Shown here: positions 43,136 to 54,494 of the stretch, piece after piece
Numbering within the stretch: the stretch's first letter is position 1
Layout of the letters: every line of letters starts with the position of its first letter
From: Cherax quadricarinatus
Taxonomy: Eukaryota; Arthropoda; Malacostraca; Decapoda; Parastacidae
Length of the DNA: 64,000 nucleotides
Direction: 5' to 3'
NCBI RefSeq assembly: GCF_038502225.1
Contig: NW_027195516.1
Location: forward strand, 1 to 64,000
Notes under the pieces: generated by a model
What the model saw: the letters and a program-made list of their open reading frames with translations, nothing else
Database searches by the model: none
What the model was told of the DNA's origin: nothing
Position numbers and translations under genes: made by a program

Positions 43136-45347
43136 TCATGCTGTATCTTTAAACGTATACGAGAACATTTTAGAAAGGACTTAATTGTACATGCCTCACG
43201 AAGCTAGGTACCTGGTAACAAGTTATGTATCTTCCTAGCCCTGGGTACCTGGTAACAAGTTATGTATCTTCCTAGCCCTGGGCACAACAGTGAGCCTCAG
43301 GGAAGCTTTCCATTTATTTTATTTTCCACTCCTCCTGATGTTCTGACCACATTAGCGATGTTATATCAATATACCACGCAGAAACAAGAGGTGGTATAAT
43401 CAGAGAAAGTTCGTAGTCAATGAAAAAATCCTCTCTCACAGTACGATTCTTTCCGTCAATCCAGATTTCCGTGCCATTAGGTTAAGGTTTTGTATTAATG
43501 CTTCTACTAGGATTTTACAAAACTTTTCTGTCACCATTTGCGACCATTCCACTTTCCTTTAACTTTGTCACCTAACGCGATCAACTTTCTTAAGTGTCTA
43601 TAAAGTAAGCTCTGTATTCTGTCTTCCTCTTATCCGCGTTTCTACCTCTTCGGTTTCTTTGTGCGCTGTTTATGTGGCAAGAACCGGTGATAGAGCTCTA
43701 GGATGCCAAGACTGCAGTAAAGAAACCCTTACCTAATTATCGCCGTAGGGTTTCCCCAAAGTATCGGTTCACTACGCAGTATTGGTAGTGTTGGACATAG
43801 ACACTGAAGTCTGTATAGTTGAGGAAAGCAGTTTGTGGATACTGGGAATACTGAACACTACTTAAGATATTCAAGTTCTTGCAGATGCCATACGAGTGTT
43901 CGAAGCTGTTAACTAATGGGCAGCTCTTTTGAGATCTAAAATTCTAAATGACCTTCCCTTGTTCTGTTATGAAAATTCCATTTACGGAATGGTCTTTTGG
44001 ATATTAAAAAATAAAGATAAAGAATGTAAAAAGAAAAGAAAAATATGTAATAAAATTCCCAATACAGTGATCAGAACATACATAAATATAACAGACTAGA
44101 ACTACATGCCGGATGATGTTTCTTTCCATCCTGGTAAGATATCAAGTAACTTGATACTTGATATCAAATAACTTGATACTTGATATCAAGTAACTTGATA
44201 CTTGATACCTAACCTTCTCTTGATGGTGTTAAAAAGTTCCAAAATGAACTAAAGGGACATTTGCAGTTAAATAACCTTTAAAAGACGAATCAAAATGAAT
44301 TCAATAAACAGCCGAGGTCGCTATCAGCTTTTGTTTCGGAAAAAGAATTATTGATGTTGCTGTCTGTATAGTGAAGTTAAAGATGTTTATTGTCACAAGG
44401 TTAGTAAGAATTTTTATACGCAGTGATAAACCCGGCAGCCAGTGATAAAAAGGGTTCCAAACAAATAAGGAATAAATGAATAACTTGATAATTTCTCAGA
44501 TTCGGTGATAAAAACTTATGGCTTACCGATTCATTTTTCAAATTGCTCGGAAGTTTAAGTCTAAGATCAGTGATGCCATTATTAAAATACAAATAAATGT
44601 ATAAATACAATTTAGTTTTTAAATATATAAATGCAAATAAAATCATATATGTTATATAAAAGTACGTAGGTAACCTTAATTAGTAACCGTTCTATAAAGA
44701 CTACTCACTGAGCCGTGTAGTACGAGGGTTACTGACGCACCTGGACACCTAACAAGGGAGCAAGAAGCTTCATGAACTTCCATTGACCAAGAACGTTAGT
44801 AAAAGAATGTATAAATTTTTGGTATTATAGTGGCCTCAAAAATACTTGAAATTACGCCATAAGCATAGCTTATGTATTCTTTTTGAAGAGGTCTGCAACC
44901 TAAGCTATATTTTATTCTCTGAATTGTAATATAAGCTTGTTCCGATTTTTTTTATAACTAAAGAAAGAGAAGGTAGCAAACATGTTTTAAAAAGTATAAG
45001 GACTGTAAATTAAGTTGTGTATTTTTAGGATTTCACTGCAAAGGTACAGAAAGGATGTAATACGAAGCATTGTTCCTGTTGTTCTACGAAAATGTCTTTC
45101 ACACAAGATGAATCAATGCAGTTATAATGATCTACACTGCAGGATATGTCACACACTAATATAAGAATTTACGTGAAGTAATGATCCACAGTGCTTGAGA
45201 GTTTTTACACAGAGAAATACTGATTTACATTTGGCATTTCTTACAATGATATATGTGAGTTCCATTATAAAACGTACAACATTATGCAATGGATTCTTTT
45301 GGAAGCAGAATCGTAGAAATGCAATCTTTTTTCGTTATCACACTCAC
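43136..45347. other. Long AT-rich intergenic or intronic stretch
   Basis: No gene was recognised. Two small tandem repeats occur: a 37-bp duplication at 43207-43280 and three 22-bp units at 44141-44208 containing the palindrome CTTGATATCAAG. If the exon at 45348-45502 is real, this is probably its downstream intron. Confidence 0.55.
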
Positions 45348-45502
45348 TTGAAAAACTCAATTCGGGAGCCTTTTTCAGCTTCAGCCCAAATGTTGCCAAC
45401 GCCACCTAGATCAATGTAGCTGATGATGACCACCAGCAGCACCCCGCCGAACATGAGTAGTGTCTGCATCACGTCTGTGTACACCACGGCCTTCACGCCG
45501 CC
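45348..45502 (-). CDS. Internal exon of an SLC5-type sodium:solute symporter
   Basis: Minus strand, 155 bp, preceded by TTACCTCAG (acceptor) and followed by GTGAGTGTG (donor). It starts in phase 0 and ends with two bases of a split codon. It encodes GGVKAVVYTDVMQTLLMFGG, a hydrophobic LLVVIISY segment and DLGGVGNIWAEAEKGSRIEF. GG.KAVV.TD..Q followed by a membrane helix and a GG....W..A..G.RI.F loop is the conserved region of SLC5 transporters, closest in my judgement to SMCT-like (SLC5A8/A12) proteins. It would sit in the plasma membrane and couple Na+ to organic substrate uptake. Neighbouring exons were not found in the window. Confidence 0.8.
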
Positions 45503-46015
45503 CTGAGGTAACATGATAACATGAGCCTCCATCACACGCCTTCCTGAGGATAAACATGATAACATAAGTCTGCATAACTTAACGCCAATGTTGCAAATGT
45601 GTAGCCCCACACCACCTACTTACTATCTGTCCAGGTTGCACCATAATTTTGGAAGCCAACGGATCTGCATAGTTGAGGTGGCTGGGCATCCGGCTGTTGC
45701 AAGGGTTCTTTCTCTTTATAATATTATTTACCTCTTCATGTTTTATAATATTTCCCTCAGATCATCGGCAAGCAAGACCATGGTATCCGAATCGCTCTGC
45801 CGATTTATTGCCGCAGATACTCCTGTGCTCGGCGAGAATAGGAGTAGCAAGGAGAAGGGAAACACTAGTGCGAATGGTCTAAGGGCCGAGGAATGTGAAA
45901 AGGTAGGAAGTGAGGACAGCCAACAAGAAATGCCCCACATGAGCAGCTCTCACTGCTAGGAGACGAGGTCTGTCCTCCAATATACTCTGAAACAGTCCTG
46001 AGACTATGTTCTCCA
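45503..46015. other. Probable upstream intron of the SLC5-like gene
   Basis: No further exon was recognised. A second CCTGAGG..AACATGATAACA pattern near 45542 repeats the exon's acceptor-side sequence at 45501-45521. Confidence 0.5.
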
Positions 46016-47006
46016 CTATTGGGCCATCCCAGTGTGACTGTAGTTGTTGGGGAGAGCAGGTTTCATTGCAGAGGCAGTTAGATTATCCCAGAGCCTAGAT
46101 CCGTCAATGAACTTTTGGTCACGAACTCCAACATTGTCCCTAAGGTGTTTAGGGACAATCGCTTCAACAAGTTTACTCTGGATGCTACACATGAAGACAG
46201 GAAAACAGTGAGTGCAATCGGTGAACTCTTGCAGAAAACAACACCCATTCTGACTGGAAGTATAGCATAGTCCCACTGTCAGTCATCTAGAGTACGACTG
46301 GCGGTGCACATCTTAGGAAATATGTTAGCCTAGGCAGACTCAGGCATTTTGTGAGAAGATACAAGACATCGTGGGTGTCTAGACTGCCTATTTGTTGTTC
46401 GTCCAACTCAAATCGTCTAGTTTCTACTCGAGAATTAAGTCAGTTTCTTCAGTTCCAAGAAGTGTTCAGGCAAGACACTGATGAGGTAGTGATTGATGCA
46501 CCTGGTACTATGGATCTCACTGCATCGATCACTTGTTTACTGGCTGAGAGGATTTCACATTTGGATGAATTAAGGATGAATCCCATATTATGTCCCACTG
46601 TTATTACCTGAGCAAGATCTGCTTGAAGCGACTCCTTCGTGCCTGTCAGTGTACCATTATCCAGGAAGCAGGAGAACTGGATCAAGAGGATCCCCTTGCT
46701 CGACACCCTCCCATGAAGTGATTTCGCGCTCCCTAAACAGAAGCATCGATTTCTTGCTGTATTAACAGTTGATAATACCACGATTCTTTTCAGGAGTTTA
46801 AATGAATTCTTGAAATCTAATTTTACTACTGCATTGTTCTCAGGTAGGTTGTTGATACACGCTCTTGCTCCTAGAACCGCTGCGTCACTTCCTTGAGGGA
46901 CCCCAAAGCCATGATCGTTTGGTTGAAGCATCATGGCCACCTCTGTGTGAAATACTTCGAGCATCAGCTTGGGAAACGAGGCGGCAAAGAATGTTGTCCA
47001 CGGCAA
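46016..47006 (-). pseudogene. Decayed non-LTR RT with FLDNGTL motif
   Basis: Minus strand from about 47006. It reads GFGVPQGSDAAVLGARACIN and VVKLDFKNSFKLL (motif A, LDF.N.F), then a deletion, then SCFLDNGTLTGTKESLQADL and GFILNSSKCEIL. The catalytic block is FLDN instead of the expected FLDD, so the second aspartate is lost. Remnants continue to 46016 after stops. The KLDF.N.F and LDDGTL type is a distinct RT lineage common in invertebrates. I link it tentatively to the N-terminal fragment at 59820-60463. Confidence 0.65.
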
Positions 47007-47802
47007 TTAGTTTATTTTTTTCAACTTTTTAGAAGAACAGAGAGGTGCGCCAAAGAAAAAAAGTTTAGTTTTGCCAGGAATGAGACCAGCCAAAGATTTT
47101 TTACGTACCTCGTAATCTCTGATAGGAATATCTCTGCAATCTCCCCGAGAGCTGGAATCTTATTCCAGTTTAGCTCCTAATGTAGTCCTCAAATGGGAGC
47201 GGCAAATAATCTGTAAACGTCTGAGACTTGCACAAACAGTTGTTCCACAATGGGGCACAGGCGTTAGAACTGCTGGTGTCCCTAGTTTCCCAGGCAGAGC
47301 GCATTTTCGCTAAGTGCTTGTAAAGTGTCAGCATCTCTGTGGGAAACTATATTTTGACGGCTGATTATCCTGATTGCCTTCACTGTGTTACTCCTCTTCA
47401 ATTTTTGTTCCTCATCTAGATTCTGATTTTCTCACTCTCAGTGGATCTATTAGGGTGGGTCTGTCTCTCCCATTTTTATGTTGCTGAGGAAGACAAATGA
47501 AGTTGTCAGCACTGGGAAAATCTCTTAAAATGGGACGAAACCAAAATGTTTGCCGATATCGATACCGATACCCAATTTTGGCTGATATTTTTCCTATATT
47601 TTTTTTAAACTGATAATTTTCAGTTATATCGAAGAAGAAACTGAATTATATTGCACTACATAACTTTAAGCTTTTACAACATCGTGATAACTGAAAAATA
47701 AGTTCTTTATCGTAATCACTGGAAATAAAATTATAGTTAAGAACTTGAGCACTTCTCTCCATTAATAAAATGAATTAACTGACATATTTTCATTATATAG
47801 TT
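47007..47802. other. Unannotated stretch
   Basis: AT-rich. The part nearest 47007 may continue the decayed LINE on the minus strand, but I could not read a domain. Confidence 0.45.
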
Positions 47803-48419
47803 TAGTAGACGTTTCGCCATCCAGTGGCTTTATCAATACAGATTCTAGGACATAATAGGAAGACAGTAGAACTATATACAAAAGATGAGGTAATCAGTCC
47901 CTCGGCCTTGGAGTTAGTGTTCACAGCATCGTGGTGGAGGAGAATCTGGAGCAAAGACAAGAAGACTGGCGGTTTATATAGGCGTCAGTGGATAGGGACG
48001 GGCAGCAGACGAGTATTTGTATATAGTTCTACTGTCTTCCTATTATGTCCTAGAATCTGTATTGATAAAGCCACTGGATGGCGACTGCAACATCATGGAA
48101 TCTTGGTTCAGAGGACATCTACAAGACCTTCACGGCTGCTGCAACTAACCCATCTCTTTGGGAAGGACCTACTTCCACTGGGGAATCCCGCCTACCAGTG
48201 ACTTTGCCCTCGTCTGCTGCCCGTCCCTATCCACTGACGCCTATATAAACCGCCAGTCTTCTTGTCTTTGCTCCAGATTCTCCTCCACCACGATGCTGTG
48301 AACACTAACTCCAAGGCCGAGGGACTGATTACCTCATCTTTTGTATATAGTTCTACTGTCTTCCTATTTTGTCCTAGAATCTGTATTGATAAAGCCACTG
48401 GATGGCGAAACGTCTACTA
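47803..48419. mobile_element. Nested terminal-inverted-repeat element (MITE-like)
   Basis: 617 bp with near-perfect 210-bp inverted ends (47803-48012 and 48210-48419), starting TAGTAGACGTTTCGCCATCC. Between them lies a third copy of the outer 70 bp (48013-48082) in the orientation of the right end, then about 125 bp of other sequence. The arms contain TATATAGGCGTCAGTGGATA. ORFs here are mirror images of each other and not genes. No transposase was seen, so it is non-autonomous. Confidence 0.75.
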
Positions 48420-49070
48420 CAATAAAGATATCCAGATGTTGCACATGTGTCTTAACTTTTATATTGTCGGTATTTTATACCTTTCTTGCACATGAAAAAC
48501 ATTGAAAAATAGAGAAACACATACATTATTCCAATATATGAAACCTAGAAAAAACAGTTTACATATGTACATTACTCTAATAACTACAATTAATAATACT
48601 AAAATTGAAGATGAGGAACACCAACATCTCCACATTTCTGGAAAGAAGCTTATTTGTTCCTATGAGAAGATTTATTTTCTCCAATGGTGACCAATCGTTT
48701 ATTTTCTCCCGAAGAGAGGGTGAATTCGTATATTTACTGGCTAGGATTGCCAGAGACTGAAGAACTATCATTTTATTTTCACCACTCTAGAGTATTTACT
48801 TGTCCAATAATACCACTGCCATATATAATCTCTGTTTTTATGTCTGTGATGACACAACTGCCACCACGTTTGTGTTGTGGGTTCTCCTTTTTTGTGATTT
48901 AGAAAATGATCCCAAGACAGATGTTTGTGACGTGATGTTGTTGGGAATACTGTCTACAAGTTCTTCGTAACATTTATGAAAGTCAAACTCATAATGTTCT
49001 TCATGCCTTGTTATATCATCTGGAGTTTCTTCACAAGACTCGATGCTGCTTTATGCTGCTACCAAACCAG
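48420..49070. other. Unannotated stretch
   Basis: AT-rich, no supported gene. Short ORFs lack recognisable domains. Confidence 0.6.
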
Positions 49071-49975
49071 CTGCACTCTCTGAGTTCTTGAACTGCTGCA
49101 CTCTCTGAGTTCTTGAGCTGCTGCACTCTCTGAGTTCTTGAACTGCTGCACTCTCTGAGTTCTTGAACTGCTGCACTCTCTGAGTTCTTGAACTGCTGCA
49201 CTCTCTGAGTTCTTGAACTGCTGCACTCTCTGAGTTCTTGAACTGCTGCACTCTCTGAGTTCTTGAACTGCTGCACTCTCTGAATTCTTGAGCTGCTGCA
49301 CTCTCTGAGTTCTTGAACTGCTGCACTCTCTGAGTTCTTGAACTGCTGCACTCTCTGAATTCTTGAGCTGCTGCACTCTCTGAGTTCTTGAACTGCTGCA
49401 CTCTCTGAGTTCTTGAACTGCTGCACTCTCTGAGTTCTTGAACTGCTGCACTCTCTGAGTTCTTGAACTGCTGCACTCTCTGAGTTCTTGAGCTGCTGCA
49501 CTCTCTGAGTTCTTGAACTGCTGCACTCTCTGAGTTCTTGAACTGCTGCACTCTCTGAGTTCTTGAACTGCTGCACTCTCTGAGTTCTTGAACTGCTGCA
49601 CTCTCTGAGTTCTTGAACTGCTGCACTCTGAGTTCTTGAGCTGCTGCACTCTCTGAGTTCTTGAACTGCTGCACTCTCTCTTGAACAGCTGCACTCTCTG
49701 AGTTCTTGAACTGCTGCACTCTCTGAGTTCTTGAACTGCTGCACTCTCTGAGTTCTTGAACTGCTGCACTCTCTGAGTTCTTGAACTGCTGCACTCTCTG
49801 AGTTCTTGAACTGCTGCACTCTCTGAGTTCTTGAGCTGCTGCACTCTCTGAGTTCTTGAGCTGCTGCACTCTCTGAGTTCTTGAGCTGCTGCACTCTCTG
49901 AGTTCTTGAGCTGCTGCACTCTCTGAGTTCTTGAACTGCTGCACTCTCTGAGTTCTTGAGCTGCTGCACTCTCTC
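49071..49975. repeat. 25-bp minisatellite, about 36 copies
   Basis: Unit CTGCTGCACTCTCTGAG plus TTCTTGAA. Variants are TTCTTGAG in place of TTCTTGAA, and GAATTC in place of GAGTTC. Two shortened units occur near 49626 and 49676. The three overlapping minus-strand ORFs are products of a stop-free 75-bp supercycle. Confidence 0.97.
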
Positions 49976-50966
49976 ATGAGTTTTTTTCAGTTCATTCTCA
50001 AAGCTGAAAAGGTGTGTTTTACATTATTCATCCACCGCATTGACACTGTAGCAATTTTTACACTGGGGATCTAGAAATGTGCTAAGTATCGTGTTGTAGT
50101 TAGTGGTGTAACTAGAACCTAGTTGACACTGATTCTTTGAAAGTTGATAATTTATTACCCAAGCCTGAGAATCTTGTATTACTCAAAGTCTAGTTGAGGA
50201 AATATTTCAACTATTGTGCTTGACACAGTATTTCTCAGACCAGACAATTTTTTAATTAGATGTATAGATGTTTTGTAAAATATTTTAAACAATAAAATAA
50301 ATTTGCAATAAGATTCTATTTGTTTCCATCAACTGATAGTAGGTGCCTGTTTTCTAATTAATACATTATATTGTATTTTTTGTTTATGCTGACAGATGTG
50401 ATATAACATTAATTGTTACTCTAGTTTGTAGGAACATTCTGAAGCTTATGCTTTAGTCATTCATTTTGTTCTTGAAGATCCTTTACTGCAGGCTAGAGGA
50501 GAGTAGCTGAAATGGCTTGCTTTAATGATTTTTGTTACTATCAGATTTTTTACTTCCATCAAATGATAGGTATTTATGTGTTATCTAAGCAGTACACTGC
50601 AATAGTTTTTTTTCCACACATGCGATTAAACATTAAGTGCCATTTCAGGAGCCTTTAGTTTACTTCAGGGTACAGAGGAGTGTCTGAAGAAGCTTACAAT
50701 GATGCCTTTTCCTGTTTGCCCCAGAATTCAATTATGGATAACCATTTAGATTGTAGGTTGAAAATATGGAAGACTGTTGAATCCTGTCCCGTCAAGTCCT
50801 TTGGCATAATTAGCACCATTGTCTTGTGTATCAAATGATTCTTGGTAGCTGTTATGTTGAACTCTTGCTTCTTAAATAATTTCGGTGATGTGCGTTGCTG
50901 TGAGGTCTAGGAATTGGCATCGCTCTAAGGCCAACAGTTCCCTGAATAAAGTTTTGCCGGGTCACA
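49976..50966. other. Unannotated stretch
   Basis: AT-rich. The motif TTCCATCAA.TGATAG occurs twice (near 50323 and 50555), suggesting an old duplication. No gene was recognised. Confidence 0.55.
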
Positions 50967-51586
50967 TGTGATGGTGTGTACTATTTACTTATATATAGGT
51001 GGTTGCAGCTATTCAGTCTCAATTCCTGGACACACCTCTCCACTTGCCATTTGCCAAATTCCCTCCCCAAAGCCTCCTGTCGTACCTGCTCTTAAAAGTA
51101 GATATGGGGCCTCCCTACACTACATCCTCGTCAACTCGTTCTACTTCTTGACCATCCAGAGGTTGAAGAAGTATTTCCTGAGATCCCTCGGAATCAACTG
51201 TGACTGTAATTTTCAACTATGCTCCCTATGTGCCTGTTTCTGTCCTCTCGAAGAGTCTCTCCCTTTGCACCCTATCAATTCTCCCGAGTATTTTGTATGC
51301 TGCTTTAATGTCTTCCCTTTTTCAATTTTCCTGTAATGTCATCAGGTTATGCTCCTTTAGCCTGTCCTCATAGCTCATACATATTATCTCTGGGACTAGT
51401 CTTGTTGCTTACCTCTGCACTTTCTCCAGTTTTTATTTTGGTGCTTTGTGCTCCAAGATATATATGGCATATGTTACGTAAAGGTCTTGAATGACTTTGT
51501 CAAGATTCCTGAAGCTATTCTTAAATTTGTCAAATAAGCACTGGCTGCAATTTTTTTTTCAAATGTGTGCCTCGAGCACTATACTT

Positions 51587-51674
51587 AACCATACCACGGG
51601 CGGGATTTGAACCCGCGGTCAGAGAGTCTCAAAACTCCAGACCGTCGCGTTAGCTACTGGGCCAGCTAGTGAGT
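51587..51674 (-). mobile_element. tRNA-derived short insertion with 10-bp TSD
   Basis: 88 bp flanked by CACTATACTT at 51577-51586 and 51675-51684. On the minus strand it has a box A-like GCTGGCCCAGTAGC, a stem around GGTCTGGAGTTTTGAGAC, and a T-arm GCGGGTTCAAATCCCGC with a perfect box B, ending CCGTGG. The acceptor ends do not pair, so it is a tRNA-related SINE head or processed tRNA relic rather than a working tRNA gene. Confidence 0.75.
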
Positions 51675-51953
51675 CACTATACTTGACACTATGTTCACCC
51701 CTACGCCTTTCTTTTTGAGTGATCTACATTCTCTGTTCCCCGCGTCAGTATTCTGTCTGATCTTCTCGCCCCTTCCCCAGTCTTCATAACTGCAGTTACC
51801 GGGGTTGAATTCAAGTATCCACTTATCTGACCAATCTGGAAGTTTTGCCAGATCCTTTTGCAGTCTTTCCTTGTTCTTGTAGGTTTGTATGTACCTCATT
51901 AGTTTGACATCGTCAGCTAGCAGAGATACATCTGACTTAATCTCACCTAGCAT
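51666..51953 (-). pseudogene. LINE-C RT palm fragment (copy F)
   Basis: The best-preserved part of copy F: VSLLADDVKLMRYIQ (LADD replaces FADD), LPDWSDKWILEFNPGNC and a KKKGVGV remnant of KDLGV. The frame stops at the tRNA-like insertion. No function is expected. Confidence 0.75.
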
Positions 51954-53167
51954 GAAACAAGTACCGATCCTAATACCGATTCTTGAGGAACCTCGCTTGC
52001 ATTCCCCATTCTGACATCTCTTCCTGTATAATTACTCTTTGTTTCTTTCCGCTAAGATAGATCCACCAGAGCAAGTTTCCTGTTATTCCTGCATGATAAA
52101 GTTTTGCTGTAGTCCAAGAAAAATCAAAGCTGTCCATGTCTCTCTCCTGTTTCACTTCTGTCACTTTGTCATAGATCTACAACAGGTTGGTAAGATAAGA
52201 TATGTAATCTCTGAACCTGTGCTGATTACTTCTTGTGTAATCATATTATTTCAAGTGTTCTACTCTCCTTCATATTATCTTCTCCATTACCTTATATGCA
52301 AGTCAGTCATATTGGTGTTTAGTTCAAAACTTCCTGTCTGTCTCCTTTATTGAATATGGGGAATACAGTTGCTGCTTTTTCGGATCTCTGGCAGCTGTCC
52401 ACTGTCCATTAATTAACTTTTAAGACTCTAGATGTAGCTTCACCAGTTCTTCATATCCCGCTCATGGAATTCATGGTGACACCTTGTTAAGGCCCTTTTT
52501 TTTACTATTCCTCTGTTATGTCTGTTTTCGAATGCCCATCGCATTACCAGAGAGCAATGCCCATTTTCACTGAGAACACCTTTTCACAGACTTCACACTT
52601 CACAGACTTGTGAGTTACTTGTGAGTTCTCCTTCATTCTTGAAATCCAAGTACCTTGTCTTTTACCGCCGTCTTTCATCTTATGTGGATGTGAGGTAGTT
52701 TTGGCTACTATGTCACTCAAATTTCCGCTCAGCCTCTCTCTTCACCCTTTCAAATTTATTCTAACTCGTATGCTTGCTTCTCTGTTTTCGACTGTCCTTT
52801 CTATAGTTTTTATAGGCTCTTGTGTTCTTTTTCTTCCTGATCTGCACCTCTGGTTAAACCAAGAACACAGTTTTTAACTTTTCCAACCTTTGTCTCCAGC
52901 CACTTCCTCGTTATTACTCCATCTCATTCGGTTATTTTCCTTCCGTCTCCCATTCTCAATGCATTTATAATTAGAATTTTTCTCTTCCATTCAAAGTTCC
53001 CTCTTATGAAGTCTGGTGCCTCAAACACTTCACCTTCTCTACCCTTAATATTTAGTTCCACAAGAAAAATGAAATTCAGTCTGTGTGGTGGCAAGTGAAC
53101 AGGGAGCCCTCGTTTTCTATCTCACTTATGACATATGTATTGTGGTAAACACAAGATCGAATCCTCC

Positions 53168-53169
53168 TC

Positions 53170-53206
<37 letters not shown>
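53168..53206. repeat. (CT)n microsatellite
   Basis: CCT then pure CT dinucleotides within the decayed endonuclease region of LINE-C copy F. Confidence 0.95.
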
Positions 53207-53209
<3 letters not shown>

Positions 53210-54494
53210 TCCTTAGCATGTTGATATAAAAAGTTTTCCCTAACTACCTACATCTCAATATTCCTAGTCCCCCATGCGGGTCTCAATTTTCCCATTTTTT
53301 TGGGGGGGAGGGGTTGAGTCACCATTGATTAATAAGTTTTGTGTAGCCCTACAAGCTCTCCTTTCTGCTGCTGCTGCAGTGTCAACCATTGCAGTGTTCT
53401 TCTCTTCACATTCTTGTCTTGGTGTCCTATTGTAAATCACTGCTTCCACCACTTTGAGTCTCCTACCCTTGACTGTAACCTACTATGTAATCAGTTAACT
53501 CAGTTTCATTTGTTCTTCTCACTTTTTCAAAGCCTCCCTTACCCATTCTCTGTTTAATATACCATTCATTTTTAACTGATTTCTAAGAATCTGGCATCAG
53601 CCATCATTTCAGGTATTTTCACCTCTGTGATAGTTATGATGTCTTAGTTTCCTTCTGCTATCCATTCTTAAACTCACCATTTTCTTTTGATAATGAATTC
53701 CAACTACTGTATAACACTGAGCTTTCTTTTTTAACGATGTTCAGGTTGTTGTGGTCTAGACTTTCTGTTTGTTGAGCATCTGGCAGGAGTTGGGTAGGAA
53801 GAGCTGGGGACAGTGTATGTATCATTATTGGGGAGGAGTTAAGATGGCAGTTATAGGGGGGAGTAGAAAGCGTTTGGCGATAAAGGAAAAGGTTATGGGG
53901 ATATTGTTACTATTGGGAAAGTTGGGGTGGGTCTTGAGATGGGCCATAATTTCTCATCTGTTCCCTCTCCGTCTCCGTCCTGTTCCGATCCACTATATAC
54001 AGCAATAGCACTTGTATTTCCTTCTTTCTTTCTGTCTCAGGATTCTGTCCAGAAGAATAGTTTGATTCGACGTTGTTTGTCACGGTAATACCTCTCAATC
54101 TTTTGAAAAATTTTCATTGCTCATCTTATTCTCCTAAGCATCCAATGATAGATTCAGTTATGCTTTTTTCCTCCCATCTCCTACTTCCTGACATTCTTTC
54201 ACTCTCCTTGATTCTAAAGATCATCAGCATCCTCTCTTTTATTTCCACCCATTATTTTGCCTGAAGATTGCCTTTTCTGTCTTCACTGTTTTCATTGCTG
54301 TTTCCTTTATCACCCTTTTCCTCTCGTCTACTGACAGCATCTCCACTAGTAATTTACCTTCTTTATCCATTCCATTTTCTGCTTCTCATTCCTTCATTAC
54401 TGCTACCACATCTGCCCACTTTTATATTTTTTTCATGGCTTCCTTCAGCTTTTTCACTTCCTCCAGGTTTAGTTGCCTCCATTCAGCCCAAAAG

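Larger units (their letters stand above)
50967..54480 (-). mobile_element. LINE-C copy F, ancient minus-strand copy
   Basis: A heavily decayed but ordered copy. From right to left: ORF1 remnants (53910-54480: IKETAMKTVKTE and VDRNRTETERE, matching DRDRTQEER of copy A), EEP remnants (53264-53452: VEAVIYN, ECEEKNTAMVDT, LLINGD), a long unrecognisable part with a (CT)n tract at 53168-53206, RT (52164-51970: GITG.LLWWI, SGKKQRVII; 51953-51666: VSLLADDVKLMRYI and SDKWILEFNPGNC), and the C-terminal end and tail near 50971-51360. A tRNA-like insertion splits it at 51587-51674. It is much older than the plus-strand copies. Confidence 0.75.

Noticed and set aside
45588..45959. Plus-strand ORF of 123 residues near the SLC5-like exon
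   Set aside because: No recognisable domain or splice structure; composition is like random AT-rich intron sequence.
47824..48398. Two mirror ORFs beginning MALSIQILG (plus strand 47824, minus strand 48398)
   Set aside because: They are the two inverted arms of the TIR element read in opposite directions, with no known domain.
49031..49977. Three overlapping minus-strand ORFs repeating ECSSSRTQRVQQ
   Set aside because: Artefact of the 25-bp minisatellite.
51593..51667. Functional tRNA gene on the minus strand
   Set aside because: Box A, box B and the T-arm are good, but the acceptor ends do not pair and it sits as a target-duplicated insertion inside a LINE, so a SINE head or processed relic is more likely.
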